Assembly (NCBI GenBank): GCA_963969395.1
Contig: OZ017797.1
Location: 20,150,001-20,214,000 of the forward strand
From: Pseudoscleropodium purum
Lineage: Eukaryota > Streptophyta > Bryopsida > Hypnales > Brachytheciaceae
Direction of reading: 5' to 3'
Length of the DNA: 64,000 bases
Position numbers and translations under genes: made by a program. Positions 37,455 through 49,836 of the stretch are shown here, one piece after another. Numbering within the stretch: the stretch's first letter is position 1; the number at the start of each line of letters is the position of its first letter. A model generated the notes under the pieces. That model saw only the letters and a program-made list of their open reading frames with translations. It was not told the origin of the DNA and did not search any database.

Positions 37455-40400
37455 ATGAGGTCGAATGGGGACGGACCCCCGCTGGGACGGGAACTATGGC
37501 CGCCCCCGGCGGATGGTATTACCAACCTCCGCTTCTCCGATCACAGTGACCGTCTCCTCGTTTCCTCCTGGGATTCTGTCAGTGCCACTTCTTCCTCTTT
37601 CTTCAATTTAGGGTTTCGCCATTTGGGGTGCCATTCGTCTCTGGATTATTTGAGATAAACTTCAGCTAGTCTTGTTCTGTTCTCCGATTTTTAGTGTATG
37701 TGTTGGACGTAAATAGTCTTTGGATGGTAGTTGTTCTTGGGAACAGAGTTGCGGGCAGGTACTAAGAGACATGCCCCTCGGTATGTTGTACCCTGATCAT
37801 GGGATTCGTGGCACATGATAGTGGATTAGTTGAATGATGAAGAGAGCTGAGACGCCCTCAACCTGTATATGCAATCGTTTTCTGAGAGTTAGTCATACTT
37901 CTGAGAGATTTCTGTATTAGCACTCATCGGTGCCTTAGTCAGGATCTTCCAGTTCTGTAGCAGTCTGACCATTTATTAGCAATTTCTCAAATTTCATGTG
38001 TTCATCCAGCTTAGAACAGAGTCTATCGAAAATTTTAATCAATCATGAAACTAAAAAACGGAGTCAAACGGAAGATCCCGATTTCCAGTAACCGTGAGAT
38101 GATTGGGATTGGGAATGGTGGAGTGCAGAAGTTAAGGTTATACGATGTGGCTGCGTATACGTTGACAGCGGAATTTGAATGTCAAGGACCTATTCTTGAC
38201 TGCTGTTTCCATGATGACTCTTCTGGTTACAGCGCCTGTGCCGACCACAGTCTCTCTAGGTATAGAATAGTGTCATTCCCGTTTTGGAACTCGTCATTGT
38301 TCTCATATTAGCTCTTGAATGATGTGCGGCAACACTCAATTCTAGTGTTTTCGCATTTTAGGTTGCTCTTTTCTCCTCCCTCAAGATATGGTTTCGTGGT
38401 AATTTATTCAATTAGAAAAAAGATTTCTGCTCGAACGACGGCGCAGAAGCCAGTTGTTGGATGTGTCGCAGAGTTTACATTGAACACTGTAGTTCAAAGA
38501 TAGTACTTACTAATGCTGATCCTCTTGTACTCTAACTTCTGGTTGTCAAATTTACGAGCAGGTACGATTTTAACACTAATTCAGAGACTACTCTGGGTTC
38601 ACACGATGATGCCATTTGCGCTCTCGAATACTCCCCTGGCACTGGTGAGCCACCACACGGTGCCATTTTCAATCAGTATGGACTTTCACTGGTGGCTGTT
38701 GCACCTATTGTTCTCCATATCGAACATCGAGTTGTGTATATCAAGACCGAATCAGCTGAAATTTTCGAATTTCTGAAATTAACTATAAATCTTTACCAGA
38801 AAAAGAATTTGCAAATCTCTTCTTTCATCTGTGGGCACCTTGAATTTGCCAATACCTGTATTTTTAAAGTATGATCTTCGCAGCTGGGCTATTAAGATTG
38901 CTCAATCCTTTTTTCAGTCAGATCCATATGTTGCTGAGTTTAGCAGCTGTGCAGCATCGCTTTAGTTCATCCTTGCTGCGAACTAAATTTGGAGGGGTCC
39001 AACTTTGTTTAGTTATCCTTCTAACGGCGCTATACTCCGAACCATATCTTTCTCTGAGGCCGGCCTGGTTCTTCTTTTGAATTATCTACTTGCCGAATTC
39101 GTGTCTAGGTCAAGTCATTTAAAGTGTATAGGTTCTCGTGCTTTTTTGACTGTGGATAACTGAAAGAGAAGAATCTTTGTGCATCGAGCTGCAGGCCAAG
39201 TTATAAGCGGGAGCTGGGATAAAACAGTACGGTGCTGGGATGCAAGGAGTAGTTCAGTTTCCGGGTCGTATATGCAGCCTGCCGAAGTGATGTGCATGTC
39301 CCTTATTGGTCACCGCCTGGTGGTTGCCACCAAAAGGCACCATATAATGGTATATGATATTAGAAAAATGTCGGAGGCTGAGAAGTCGACTGAAACTCAT
39401 ACTAGATTCCAGACGCGTTCTGTTCGTTGCTTCCCTGATGGCACAGGTACGTCCATCCAGTATGTCCGTGTATTTTTCCTCAAAATTCTGCTTCTGTAAG
39501 CCACATTAAAGATGTCATGCCCTACTAGTTATGTCTGTCTTTGAATAGATAAGCCTCTGATTCATAGAAGCTGTGTTTCTGATGATTTGCAATTAACTTG
39601 TTTCTCCGCTGGAGACAATGCTGCAGGTTATGCAATTGGTTCTACAGATGGTGGCGTCATTGTAGATTGGTTAAATCCCTCTGACCCTCGATTTGAAATG
39701 TAAGCCAGATACTGCAAACAGACATGACTATGTGTTTCTTTCCGCTTCCTTGAGTTCACAACGTTCTCTTTCGCTAACTTAAGAACTTATCCTCGTTTTC
39801 CTAAAATTAGTTGAATTCTTGTCTTCACCTTGTGATTTTGGTGGCAATTGAGCAGCTTGCATGAAACTTCTGTTTGTATGCTGCAGGTACTCTTTCAAGT
39901 GCCATCGTAGCCCTGAAGGAGGCCCCAAAATATTTTATCCTGTCAACGCTCTCGCTTTCCATCCCCAGTGAGTATTTTTTTTTTTTCGACTTCTCTTTTG
40001 CGGACGAGTCGTATTCGAGTGTTCAGATCTATATTATATGCACAATTTGAATGCCTTTCTAAACCAAACATTCATCATCCAGAAGCCCTAGAACCGAAGA
40101 TGAGCCTTGTCTTCGCAAGCCACTCGCCAGCGGAGACTTGCTGAGACCGGGTGACCACATCTATGAAACTAGTTCTTTTAGGGTTTGGCGCTGAGCATAT
40201 GAGACTCCTTAGCGATTGTTTTATAGACACTCTTCTGGTATTTCTGTTCTGAGGAGGAATCAAAATATTGCAGGTATGGAACACTAGCCACAGGATCCGG
40301 CGATCGTCATGTCAACGTCTGGGATGTTCATGTTAGGAAACGTGTTTTTCAGGTACCACAACCTTCCCGTAGAGCATTTAAGGTCTATGATACAGTGGGT

Positions 40401-40864
40401 TGGGCTTGGATACTTGTTGCGGGTTTGTTGCAATTGTTAATCTACTGGTTCAGTTCTGAATTTCAAATTCTTTGTTGATAGCTTTGCAGTTAAATTATAA
40501 GATGGAGAAATATGGTATTATCTTTTTAGGATACTGCCAATGTTGACTCACCATTTTTCTGATCGTCCTTTCTATGCTCAGTATTCCAAGTGTCCCAGTT
40601 CAATCTCTTCTCTGGCTTTTAGCAGAGATGGCCATCTTCTAGCTGTTGCATCCAGTTCCACCTTCGAGGAAGGCGAAGAGTCGTAAGCATCTGTAACCAT
40701 AGTATTTTGATTCTACCATTTTCTATCTCATGTATGAATGCAGCATTGCGGAATCTAAACTCGAAAGCTTTCAATTGTCTGTATACAGGAATGGCCCTCA
40801 CAAAATTTACGTGCGGAAAGTTGGTGAAACAGAAGTGAAACCTATAAGGACTACTGCACAGTAG
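37455..40864 (+). CDS. BUB3: Mitotic checkpoint WD40 protein BUB3, 9 exons
   Basis: Exons 37455-37577, 38129-38259, 38562-38644, 39195-39446, 39627-39699, 39887-39967, 40274-40352, 40582-40682, 40789-40864; 999 bp, 332 residues, the usual BUB3 size. Kinetochore-associated beta-propeller that recruits BUB1/BUBR1-type partners in the spindle checkpoint. Visible WD repeats: [24 protein letters not shown] near the N-terminus (in two overlapping blocks), then [43 protein letters not shown], the BUB3 signature [38 protein letters not shown] and [18 protein letters not shown]. The frame is open upstream of the chosen ATG (back to about 37338), but the family begins close to the first WD repeat, which favours ATG 37455. 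All introns are GT...AG. It most resembles the plant BUB3.3 layout but I cannot assign a subclade. Confidence 0.92.
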
Positions 40865-41449
40865 CTGAAACCTAACGATTCCATCATGTTGAAGACTCCC
40901 ATTCATTATAGGAGTAGAAATGATTCCCACTCCTTGAATGGACAGGTCGGCGAAGTTGCGTTAAGGCCTACGGGAAGATTTGTACCACAGGGGAACAAAT
41001 TTTGAAAAGCTTTCTCCAACATACCCTCCAGAAATGAAATCTCTGAATCTTTCCTAAGGTCTAGCACATCTAATTGAATTATAGCACATCTAAGTGAAGG
41101 TAAAATGCCTTCCTCTTTTAGCATAGCGGTTAGTGATGAATTACAAATCGAAAGTATGAGATCTCACAGCTAGGAAACATTCATGAACTGGAGTTTGGTC
41201 CATGTGATATAAATGTCTGAATTGCCTGTAATAAAACTCGTTACGGTTTAACATACGTCAGGATTCTCAACTTAGTCCTACTCATGACCATGGCTATATC
41301 TTAAATTGCCACAAATCAAATCCTTGGTTCGTACACAGTAGACCCTTGTCCAATTCAGAAATCAAGAGATACTCATTTTAAACAGTAGAAAGATGTTTTG
41401 AGAAGGCAAAAAGTATGGTTGTTTGGAAGTGCAGAAATATCCAAATATT
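40865..41449. other. BUB3 3' region and spacer
   Basis: Presumed BUB3 3' UTR followed by spacer. No gene or clear repeat seen. Confidence 0.4.
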
Positions 41450-42412
41450 TTAACCCCTAAAGGACCAAGCTGTGTTTTTTGGCAACATAGTGATTTGGGG
41501 TAGCTCACTACAAATGTCTTTTTTCTTTTCTTGAAGTTTTTACACAACATGGGAACAAGGTTTTTCTTTAAGGTTCAAACAATTTTCATAACTTTTGACT
41601 ACATGATTAAGAAGTAATTGTGGGGTATGCAATTTTTTCATAGGGTGGGTAGTTTGGGTAGATTGAAAAAAATCACTTTAGGGTGGGTAGTTTGGGTAGA
41701 TTAAAAAAATCACTTTTTCAAAAATAAAAATTTGAAATTAGTTTTCTAGATTTATACACAAGTGGAAAGTTTTGAATCATTTCATTTTGATCAATAAGTC
41801 AAAAGTTATGAGGAGTTTTTAGTTTGCAAGCAGTTATAGATTCTTTATACTAATATAAACCCTCAAGGTGTTTATTTAACTCAATTTTCAATATTTTTGA
41901 AAAAAACAAAACTATAGGATATAAATTGCTTATCACAACATTGTAACCATTGGGATTGGAATTTTTCAATTCCAGAAATAATTATTAACAATTTAATATT
42001 TTTATTTATTCTCATTTATTTACTTATTATTTTTTTCCTATATATTGTACAATTTCAAATGTTCTAAAATTTTTTAAGCATATAGCCAACTTGCTTTGAA
42101 GAATGAATCCATAGAGTTACAACCATTTTGGACATTTTTTCATACAAATGTGACCTTGTGAAGTGTAGTTGGCTGGTTTTTCGTAGGGCCAAAAAAAGAT
42201 TTTTTGTCAATTCAAAGGCTAATATATTGCAATCTATACAATGAAAAATTTTGAAATTTTTTCCACATCTTTTCAAATCATCTTATTGCAAGATTCTACA
42301 ATTGGATGTGTCAAAAAATGTTTTATTTTAAAATAATTTTGATACTTGTTTTAAAAATGATAGTTGTGGATTGTTTTTGGTGAAAACATAGTCAAAGAAC
42401 TTTAGGGGTTAA
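41450..42412 (+). mobile_element. TTAA-ended TIR element, long subfamily (copy A, best preserved)
   Basis: Left end TTAACCCCTAAAGGACC, right end GAACTTTAGGGGTTAA: 13-bp perfect terminal inverted repeat (TTAACCCCTAAAG). 963 bp. Interior shared with copies at 23780 (same strand) and 5048, 5999 (opposite strand). It contains a short local tandem duplication of 'gggtgggtagtttgggtaga' at about 41643 and 41684. No transposase frame. Confidence 0.8.
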
Positions 42413-42573
42413 ACAAATGAAAATTTTGAAGTTCTATGACAATGTTAGTAACTGAGTTTGGATACTATGCACATATGTTTTGAGGCACTTTAGACTTCTA
42501 CATGCTGGATAAACAAGGAAAAAATATAGAAATACTTTCAAACTAATTGTATGCAAACACAATTGCTTAGACC

Positions 42574-43230
42574 TTAACCCCTAAATGCCCAAGGCCTTTT
42601 TTGAGCTTCTAGAAATTTACTTTAGATTGAACAAAAAATCAACATTCTAATAAGTTGTATCGTGTTTTTTTGAATTGCAACTATATAAATTCAAAGTAAA
42701 TATGTTAGAGATTACATAGAGGAAAAAACAAACCAATAATGTCACTTATAGATTGAATGATTCTAATGTTTGATTATGAGAGTGTTAAAACTATGAAAGT
42801 GATTTGAAGTTTTTTGATCCTCTTTTTACATGTCAAATATAAAAAATTTATCACCAAAAAAAATGAGAGGTTAAAAGACATAACATGCATAACTCCAATC
42901 AATTTATGACTTTTCAAAATCTCTTCTACAATTTTAAGAAATGAATTCCTAATGTGAATATTTTTCCAAGGTCTAGTATATTTGAGGTTCATTTCTAAGA
43001 GCTCTCAACACTATGGAAAGTCAAGATTGCAATTGACACCCTTGCACAAAATCTTAAATAGAAAAATCATAATCAATCATTTTCAAAATCAAATTTTTGA
43101 TACTAAAACTAAACTTCAAAAAGAGTTTTTCAAAAATATTAAATATTAAAAATAGAAATTTGGTTAGGTTTATTTAACTTCAAAGTATTGTCAACACCAT
43201 AATTTGGTGCCTGGGACATTTAGAGGTTAA
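42574..43230 (+). mobile_element. TTAA-ended TIR element, second long subfamily (copy F)
   Basis: Left end TTAACCCCTAAATGCCC, right end GGGACATTTAGAGGTTAA. 657 bp, shorter than its relative at 25392-26204 and in opposite orientation; 'ttggtgcctgggac' near the right end corresponds to 'ttggtgcccggga' there. Non-coding; 161 bp separate it from copy A. Confidence 0.7.
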
Positions 43231-45771
43231 AGTTTGGGAAGCCCAATTTTTGAACACATCATTGTGTTTATTTTTGTATTTGATATGGAAGTTGTATTTA
43301 ATTGAGGTATAGGGTAGTGATGAAAATTTGTATTTATATTGAGTTAGACCCAATGACACATAGCATCTTCAATTTGAATTGTTATTGCATGTCCTACATA
43401 TCCCGTAAGCTATAAATTGGTTACATATTCAAATATTACATTCTATGTGTAGGGTGTTGTATTCAAGTATGATAAAGTACGTGCATGTATAGTTGTCATT
43501 GTCTTGTTCCAATTGAAAATAGTTGCATATAAAGAAGATTCTAGAGCACTTCATTAACATTACTTGGACACCTTATGAATAAATTATGAATTTTTAAAAT
43601 TGTCTAGACCTTGAAGAGTTCAAAAAATTATGCATAAATTTGCACAAATGATTTACCAAATTATTTTCAAGTGGTTAGAAACTAGCTCTAAAAGCTATCA
43701 TAAAAAACTTGACCAAATAAACGTCAAGAGATAAACCTTGGATAGGAAAAGCTTTGGTCCTACTAAGATAGGTGTATACACTATCTTCTAAAAAGGGACA
43801 TCCATAGATCTTATCAATTAATTAACCATTGGTCTACAAATAAAAAATACATTAATGAAACATCTAATTTGCACACCTACCTTTAAAAACCTAAACCAAA
43901 AAAACACTTTGATATGGATGTGATATTTGAAATACATACAAAATACATGTGTAATATATGGAACATGGGTGTATTATATAGAATATAAATATGGTACAAC
44001 ATACATACATACATACGATATGTGAGGATATATGGAATATGAATGTGTTGTATAAAAAACTTTGATATAGATATGATATTCGAAATACATACAAAATACA
44101 TGTGTAATATATGAAACATGGATGTACTATATAGAATATAAATATGGTACCACACTCATACATACATATGATATGTGGGCATATATAGAATATGAATGTG
44201 TTATATTGAATATAGATATGATATGACATATGGGTACATGTTCAAGTATAGGAAACAATCATTGATCCTATATTAATTGTAATCTAGCAGGTTCAAAAAA
44301 ATGATAGAGATGTGGCTAGGGTAATGAAAAATGATATTAATTCACTCATTTATTATGTGAGTGGGTAGAGAATTGAGCTCACTTACTATCCTTTGAAAAG
44401 TGCCAAAGTTGTGGAATAAGCTTATTGTAGTTATTAGACCTCTGAGTATATTTGTGTTACATTTTCTGACACATGATGATGTTAATTTAAAAGAAACTTA
44501 ATGACAAATACTCCAATTGCACATCTTGTACAAAGTGTCAAAATTTTGTTGATTGGTGGTGGGTTGTAGATGAGATGGAGAAGATCATGAGGCAAAGGAA
44601 GTTTCTCTGATTTTGTTTCAAATTCCATAGTAAATAATATGTAAATCTACAAAAGGAGTAGTCTAAAAGGGAGAAGAGTATCATGTAATTTATTGCACTT
44701 CATACCTTATAGTAGTAGACATGTAGACATATTTGAATATGTAATGCAAATGAGCATGCCTTCAAAGTAGTGTAGGGTTAAAAGTCTACAAGGTTTTATT
44801 GAAGTGGTTATAAAATATGAAGTAATATTAATGCACGTATTTTTTTAGGAGATGAAAAAGGACAATGAGAGGGAGTCAACTCTTCCTAAACTTGAAAAGT
44901 AATCACAACTTTTTATAACTAATGTTTAATTGGGCTTCAAGGGACGTGTTTTATGTTACCCTTACAAATACAACTTGATCCAAATACAAGGGTTGAAAAA
45001 AAACTTGAGCAAAAGTATTGAAATTACCTAGGTAATTCATTGTACCTTTGTTGAATGTGTATGCATACATATACATATACATATTTATACATATATGTGA
45101 ATCAAAACTTTTTATTTGAGGGGATATTTAGCTATTTTCATAAGAGATATGCCCCTAATTTTTTCTTCTTCTACTTTTCGCCCCTTTCCTACGTCCTATA
45201 GTAGTTAAAATTGAAATTTGAGGCATTTAAATAAGTTCCTAATAAAATTCAAAAATTTATATGTGGTTTTAGAGTTGACTAGTACAACATGTATGCTCTA
45301 ACTATTGTTGAACACAAATCACATTAATTGTACTGTACATGTACAAACATGATATATCAAACAATTCATTCAAATAAATCATACATGTACAATAGGACAA
45401 AAAACTACAAAATTGAAAACCCTCCAAGAGTATTATTATTTTGGCTAAACTCGTCTTATGCAATGTGTCTATGAAAATTGCATGTCACAAGTTTGTGTTG
45501 GAGCAAATGACCAAATAACAACCCAAAATGAGACGTTGTTTCTTATTTAGTCTATTTGCAAATAGAAAATGAAAGCTCCTCATCTGGATTCTTCACTCAT
45601 TATTTACCATGGATGATCATATTAAAAAAAATTTATGTCTAAAATGAAAACCCCCAAATTAAGTTGGAGATGTTACAACATATGAAATTAACCAATTAGA
45701 AAATAGGGATGAATTTTTTCATTTCTCCAAGTCCAAAGGCAATGAAGGTGTGAATTTTCCTTGGCCCTTTA
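43231..45771. other. Intergenic, no gene seen
   Basis: AT-rich spacer with the 153-bp direct duplication at 43906-44211. The paired frames at 43883-44229 are artefacts of that duplication. Confidence 0.6.
43906..44211. repeat. 153-bp AT-rich tandem duplication
   Basis: 'actttgatat(g/a)gat(g/a)tgatatt(t/c)gaaatac' starts at 43906 and again at 44059. Both copies then run through 'acaaaatacatgtgtaatatatg' and a 'catacatacat' tract with few differences. Confidence 0.85.
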
Positions 45772-46785
45772 TTAATCCCTAAAAGACCAAGGCTTTTTTG
45801 TGTAAAAAATATTATAAATTGGCATTTCTATAGTAAGGTGGAAGACTTGATTTTTTTAATATATAATTGTAGGATCTTGCACTACTACTAATATAAAATT
45901 GTGTGAAAGAAATTTCAAAAACTCTAACTATGTGGATTGCAAGATATATGCATTTATAGTTTAGAAAACAAGTTTTTTTTGCACCTTTCGTGATTAGGTT
46001 TATTGACTTTGAATCTTTTTAATTAAATATTTTTGCACTGAACATTTTAATTAAAAAAAATTTGTGTTGAAAATTTGAGTTGAGAATTAAAAAATTAAAA
46101 TAAAAAACTAAATTTTGATTCTTTAAATTTTTTTTTATATAAAAGTAAGTAGAATCTTCTAAGATGGAATTAAAATACACTAATTGCAATAGTGAGATTG
46201 TTTTAGCAATGTTGTTAGTATGTGAGCATGAAAATGTAAGCATGTGACTTTGAACATGTATATATGTAGATATACTACAGCCATTGAAGGTGCTTATAAT
46301 ATAAACACCTATAATATAGGTATCTATATTATAATTATATTATAATCATAGAAGGTTTCTATAATATAGAAACTTACAACATAGGTGTATAGTCTTTTAA
46401 GCTCATGTGCTCACACTCTTAAGCTCACATAATAGCAACCTTCATTGTTTTAGCAAACAAACTTAACTATATTGAACATTTTTTTTGAAAAATTGTGAAA
46501 AGTTGAGTTAAAAAATAAATCCTCTAAGTTATTTTTTGAAGAAAATGCTCAAATTGCCCTCCAAACAAGATTCTCCATAATTTTCTCATTTCTAGTCTAA
46601 ATAGAATGAAACATATCTTTTCATGTGGTCAAAAGTATTTTCTATAAGAATTTTAAAATAAAAACGATTTTTAAATATTTGTGATTTTTTTGTGATGCCT
46701 GGTAATTTGTTTTTTGAACTTAGTAGGGCATAACTTTGGCTCATCGGCACTGATTGGAATAAACATTGTATTCCCCCAAAGCTAA
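45772..46785 (+). mobile_element. TTAA-ended TIR element, second long subfamily (copy G), interrupted
   Basis: Left end TTAATCCCTAAAAGACCAAGG. The interior aligns with the reverse complement of 25392-26204 through 'gagattgttttagcaa', then resumes at 'gaagaaaatgctcaaattgcc'. The right end is decayed (CTAA near 46785). A younger insertion splits it at 46199-46456. Confidence 0.6.
46210..46445. mobile_element. Nested TIR insertion flanked by 11-13 bp direct repeats
   Basis: attgttttagcaa occurs on both sides (about 46197-46209 and 46444-46456), where the relative at 25392-26204 has it once. The insert begins gttgttagtatgtgagc and ends gctcacataatagcaac, inverted repeats of each other with two mismatches, with longer imperfect pairing inward. 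About 235 bp. The long target duplication suggests a Mutator-like MITE. Confidence 0.65.
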
Positions 46786-47810
46786 TGCATTTTTCTATCT
46801 TCAAAAAAAGTTTCAGAAAATTAGGTTAAAAATTGAGATCATAAAAACCTATCCAAATCTTGATATGTCCCTTTAATAGGCAATTGGTCGTTTTGGGGGT
46901 AACTTCAAAGATACTTCTACCAATATCCATAGCATGATACTAAATCATTACGGTACTTTTGGGGTTCATTGGGGATAAAGTAAAAGAAAGCCCCCTATTT
47001 TGAGCCGTATCTAGGGTATGTTTTGGACCCCTCCTAGCTAATTTGGGGTCTGTTGTGATTGCCAATATAAATTCAAAATTTGCATAATTTTTTTTTTTTT
47101 GAAAAATAAAAAATTTCAGCATTTTCCCCGAGGTAAAAATTCCTGCATTTTCACCGTTTATGGAAGGGATTTAGTGTCTCGCATATCCATAGGCTGAACA
47201 CAATCATAGGTTGGTTTTGATGGGGAAACAAAATTCCTCGTTGTTGAAGTACTGAAAATGCCAGGGCTTGGTGAGTCTGTTACTTCTCGTTGCAGCTGGT
47301 GCCCCCAAAACAAGCTGCAAAGGACACCTCCACGTGTCAGTCTCACTTGACCTACCGACCTCACTACCTACCAGGTATACCTACCTTCCAAATTTCAAGG
47401 AGAGCTCCCGACATTGAGTCTATTTTCTTCAATGTTCCACTATCTCATCCTCCCTTCTGACTTGCCTTGCCCTCGCGAATTTGGTCGCAATTCATCAATT
47501 GCACGCGGAGGGCAAGGAAGTAGTGCAACAGAGAGGACCCAGGAGCTACAATTTCTGCGCCGCAGGTGTTTTTGGAGTGAATTTTTGTGTGTTTTCTCTT
47601 ACATGTTTGTGTATTTTGAACTTTACGAAACCCTAGTGAGTTCTGGTCTGGAAGGGAGGGATTGGAACGCGGCGTTCCTCTGGAATTCCGCCTGATATTC
47701 GGAGTTTCCTATAATTCGATTGTTTTTGTATTGATTGAATCGGGAGTGAGGGCTTGCGGGAGTTGGATTAGTCGTTGTTTCTATAGAATTGGGGTTGTGG
47801 GGTTAGAGCG
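46786..47810 (+). other. Spacer and 5' leader/promoter of the SNARE gene
   Basis: Contains R4 copy 2 (46975-47100). From about 47400 composition is typical of a leader; a CAG/GTGTTT junction near 47565 could be a 5' UTR splice donor. No other gene. Confidence 0.4.
46975..47100 (+). repeat. Dispersed repeat R4, copy 2
   Basis: Diverged match to 15005-15135, same strand, with the landmarks 'ccccctattttg' and 'agctaatttggggt' in the same order. Confidence 0.5.
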
Positions 47811-49836
47811 ATGGCGGATTCGTGGACGAAGGAGTTTCAGGAGGCCGCCCGTGTGGCGGAAGAAATCGAAGGTCGGATTGCGGAGAAGAATGAGTTGCCT
47901 CCTCACTCGAGCGAGGGCACGCGAATTGTGTCGGTCACGCGGCGGAAACTGGCGGTGCTGAACAACAAGCTGGATCGCCTCGAATCTCTGCTTCAGAGTG
48001 CGCCTTTAAAGGGGAATTTGTGAGTTGCTAGCTTCTCTTGACAGTATTTTTATATACTTTTCAGCTTTTTCTTGATCGCGTGCGAGTTTATGTGGAATTG
48101 TGTACTGGATTAGTGTTATCTCCGTATGTATTAATATTGCAAGGGTTACGTGGACAAGTATAAATACACCACGAAGCGTAAAGTGTTTAAGAGTTAACAG
48201 TCTTCTTCATATTGCCTCTTCCCTCTTTATTACGTTGTCCTTCGTAAGTCTTAAAAGTGAAAATAATGGTTCATTCATGCCCTCGTTAGCTTGTACTATC
48301 ATACATCACTCAATTTTTTGATGCGACCCAATGAACCTTAACTTTTTAAAGGTTAATTTTCTCTGAACCTATTATGTAAGGGTTAGCTTTGTAAGTGTTA
48401 AAGTTTCTTATCTACTCCGAAGTGTCATTACTTACAGAGGCGGATTGTACATTGTCTCTGTCCCGCTGTTTGTATGATCGCTCGTCGATGAATGTGCTTG
48501 ATTTGGTGAAAAGAGGGATGTTCATGGTCGTGTAGCTTCGCAATTGCAGCACATGGCATTGGAGTCTAGTACTTGTGAATTGGTTCCACCTTTGGAAGTG
48601 TTGCGAACCAGGCTTACCCTACCTTGTGCTTTTGTACTGACAGCTGTCTTATGTTGGGTCTAGGAATGAGAAGGAGATGAACCGGCGACAGAATATGCTT
48701 ACGGATTTCCGTTACAAGTCTAAGCAGATGGCTGCATCTCTTTCCTCCGCACAAGCGAACAGGTTAATTTTCTTCCCTCTTTGGTGATAATTTTTTCATA
48801 TACTTGCGTTTTAATTATCAAGAGGACGAAATTAAATAGTGTGGGAATACTTTTGTCATTTCAGCTCGTGTCCTGGATCGTATCTGTAGTTGATTCCTGT
48901 TTTCATTCTTCTTGCAGTTTTCTTTTCAATAACAGTTTTTGAGTATTGCAGGGAAAGTTTGATGGAAGGTGGAATTGCACCAGTGGAGACCAGTCGAACC
49001 CAGGGTGTGGATAACAGTGGACTTGTGAATTTACAAAGGCAAATAATGAAAGGTAATGAAAAAACTAGTGATGCATTCTTTTAATAAGCGCAATGTTTCA
49101 TGTTTCTCTTGCTCTCTCCGGACGCTGGCGGGATTGTACTCGGTGCTATTTCTGTCTGCTGGAGCTTACATTATCTCACGTGATGCAGAGCAAGACGAGG
49201 ATCTAGAGAGTCTTGAAAAGACAGTTCATAGTACTAAACATATTGCCCTTGCTGTTAACGAGGAGCTGGACCTTCACACCCGCTTGCTGGTACGTTGTTA
49301 TCACCATACTTGTGCTGTAGTCACTGTTTTATTCTCATGTTTTTCTGCTTTAACAGTTGGATTTGTGTATGCTTACTCATGTTCATCTGATTCCTGCAGG
49401 ATGACATGAGCCAAAGTGCAGATGTAACGAATAACAAGCTCTTGGTAAGTTCCAACTTCCTTGGTCTCGACAATCCTTGGTTGCTTAGAGTTGATGAGTC
49501 CGTCTGGCGTTTGTAGCTTCTGTTGCAGCAGTACTTCTATCTTTAATGTGACCACTGCAAGCGTCCGTGTCCTTCGTCTTCACTTCGGATAATCTGCTTG
49601 GTGAGTATATATGATATCGGGCCTTTTTCAAGTCAGTTTCTACTACCTTCTGTGTATCACTACAGATGCAAAGAGAATTGCAGCTCACTCCCTCTCATGT
49701 CTGACCTCTGCAGGCGGCGCAGAAGAGACTTGGGTTTCTAAACAAGAACCTAGGCCAGGGGTGGTCGTTGATGACGATGATCTTTTTGATGATTGTGGTG
49801 GTGGTCTTGGTTTTATTCCTGTTCAAACTCTTGTAG
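47811..49836 (+). CDS. SYP5: SYP5-type syntaxin (Qc-SNARE), 6 exons
   Basis: Exons 47811-48019, 48664-48762, 48952-49052, 49189-49289, 49400-49444, 49714-49836; 678 bp, 225 residues (Arabidopsis SYP51/52 are about 230). Qc-SNARE of the prevacuolar compartment and vacuole membrane in plants. The N-terminal helical domain has RRKLAVLNNKLDRLESLLQ; then NEKEMNRRQNM, the linker VDNSGLVNLQRQIMK, the SNARE motif (about residues 137-200: LEKTVHSTKHIALAVNEELD ... TNNKLLAAQKRLGFLNKN) and a C-terminal membrane anchor (SLMTMIFLMIVVVVLVLFLF) ending two residues before the TAG. The residue aligned to the zero-layer Gln of SYP51 (ELDLQTR) is His here (CAC at 49275-49277, residue 166). Introns are GT...AG and phase-consistent. 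Confidence 0.9.

Noticed and set aside
43883..44229. Two overlapping minus-strand frames of 90 and 112 codons
   Set aside because: Produced by the 153-bp AT-rich duplication, in two different frames of the same DNA.
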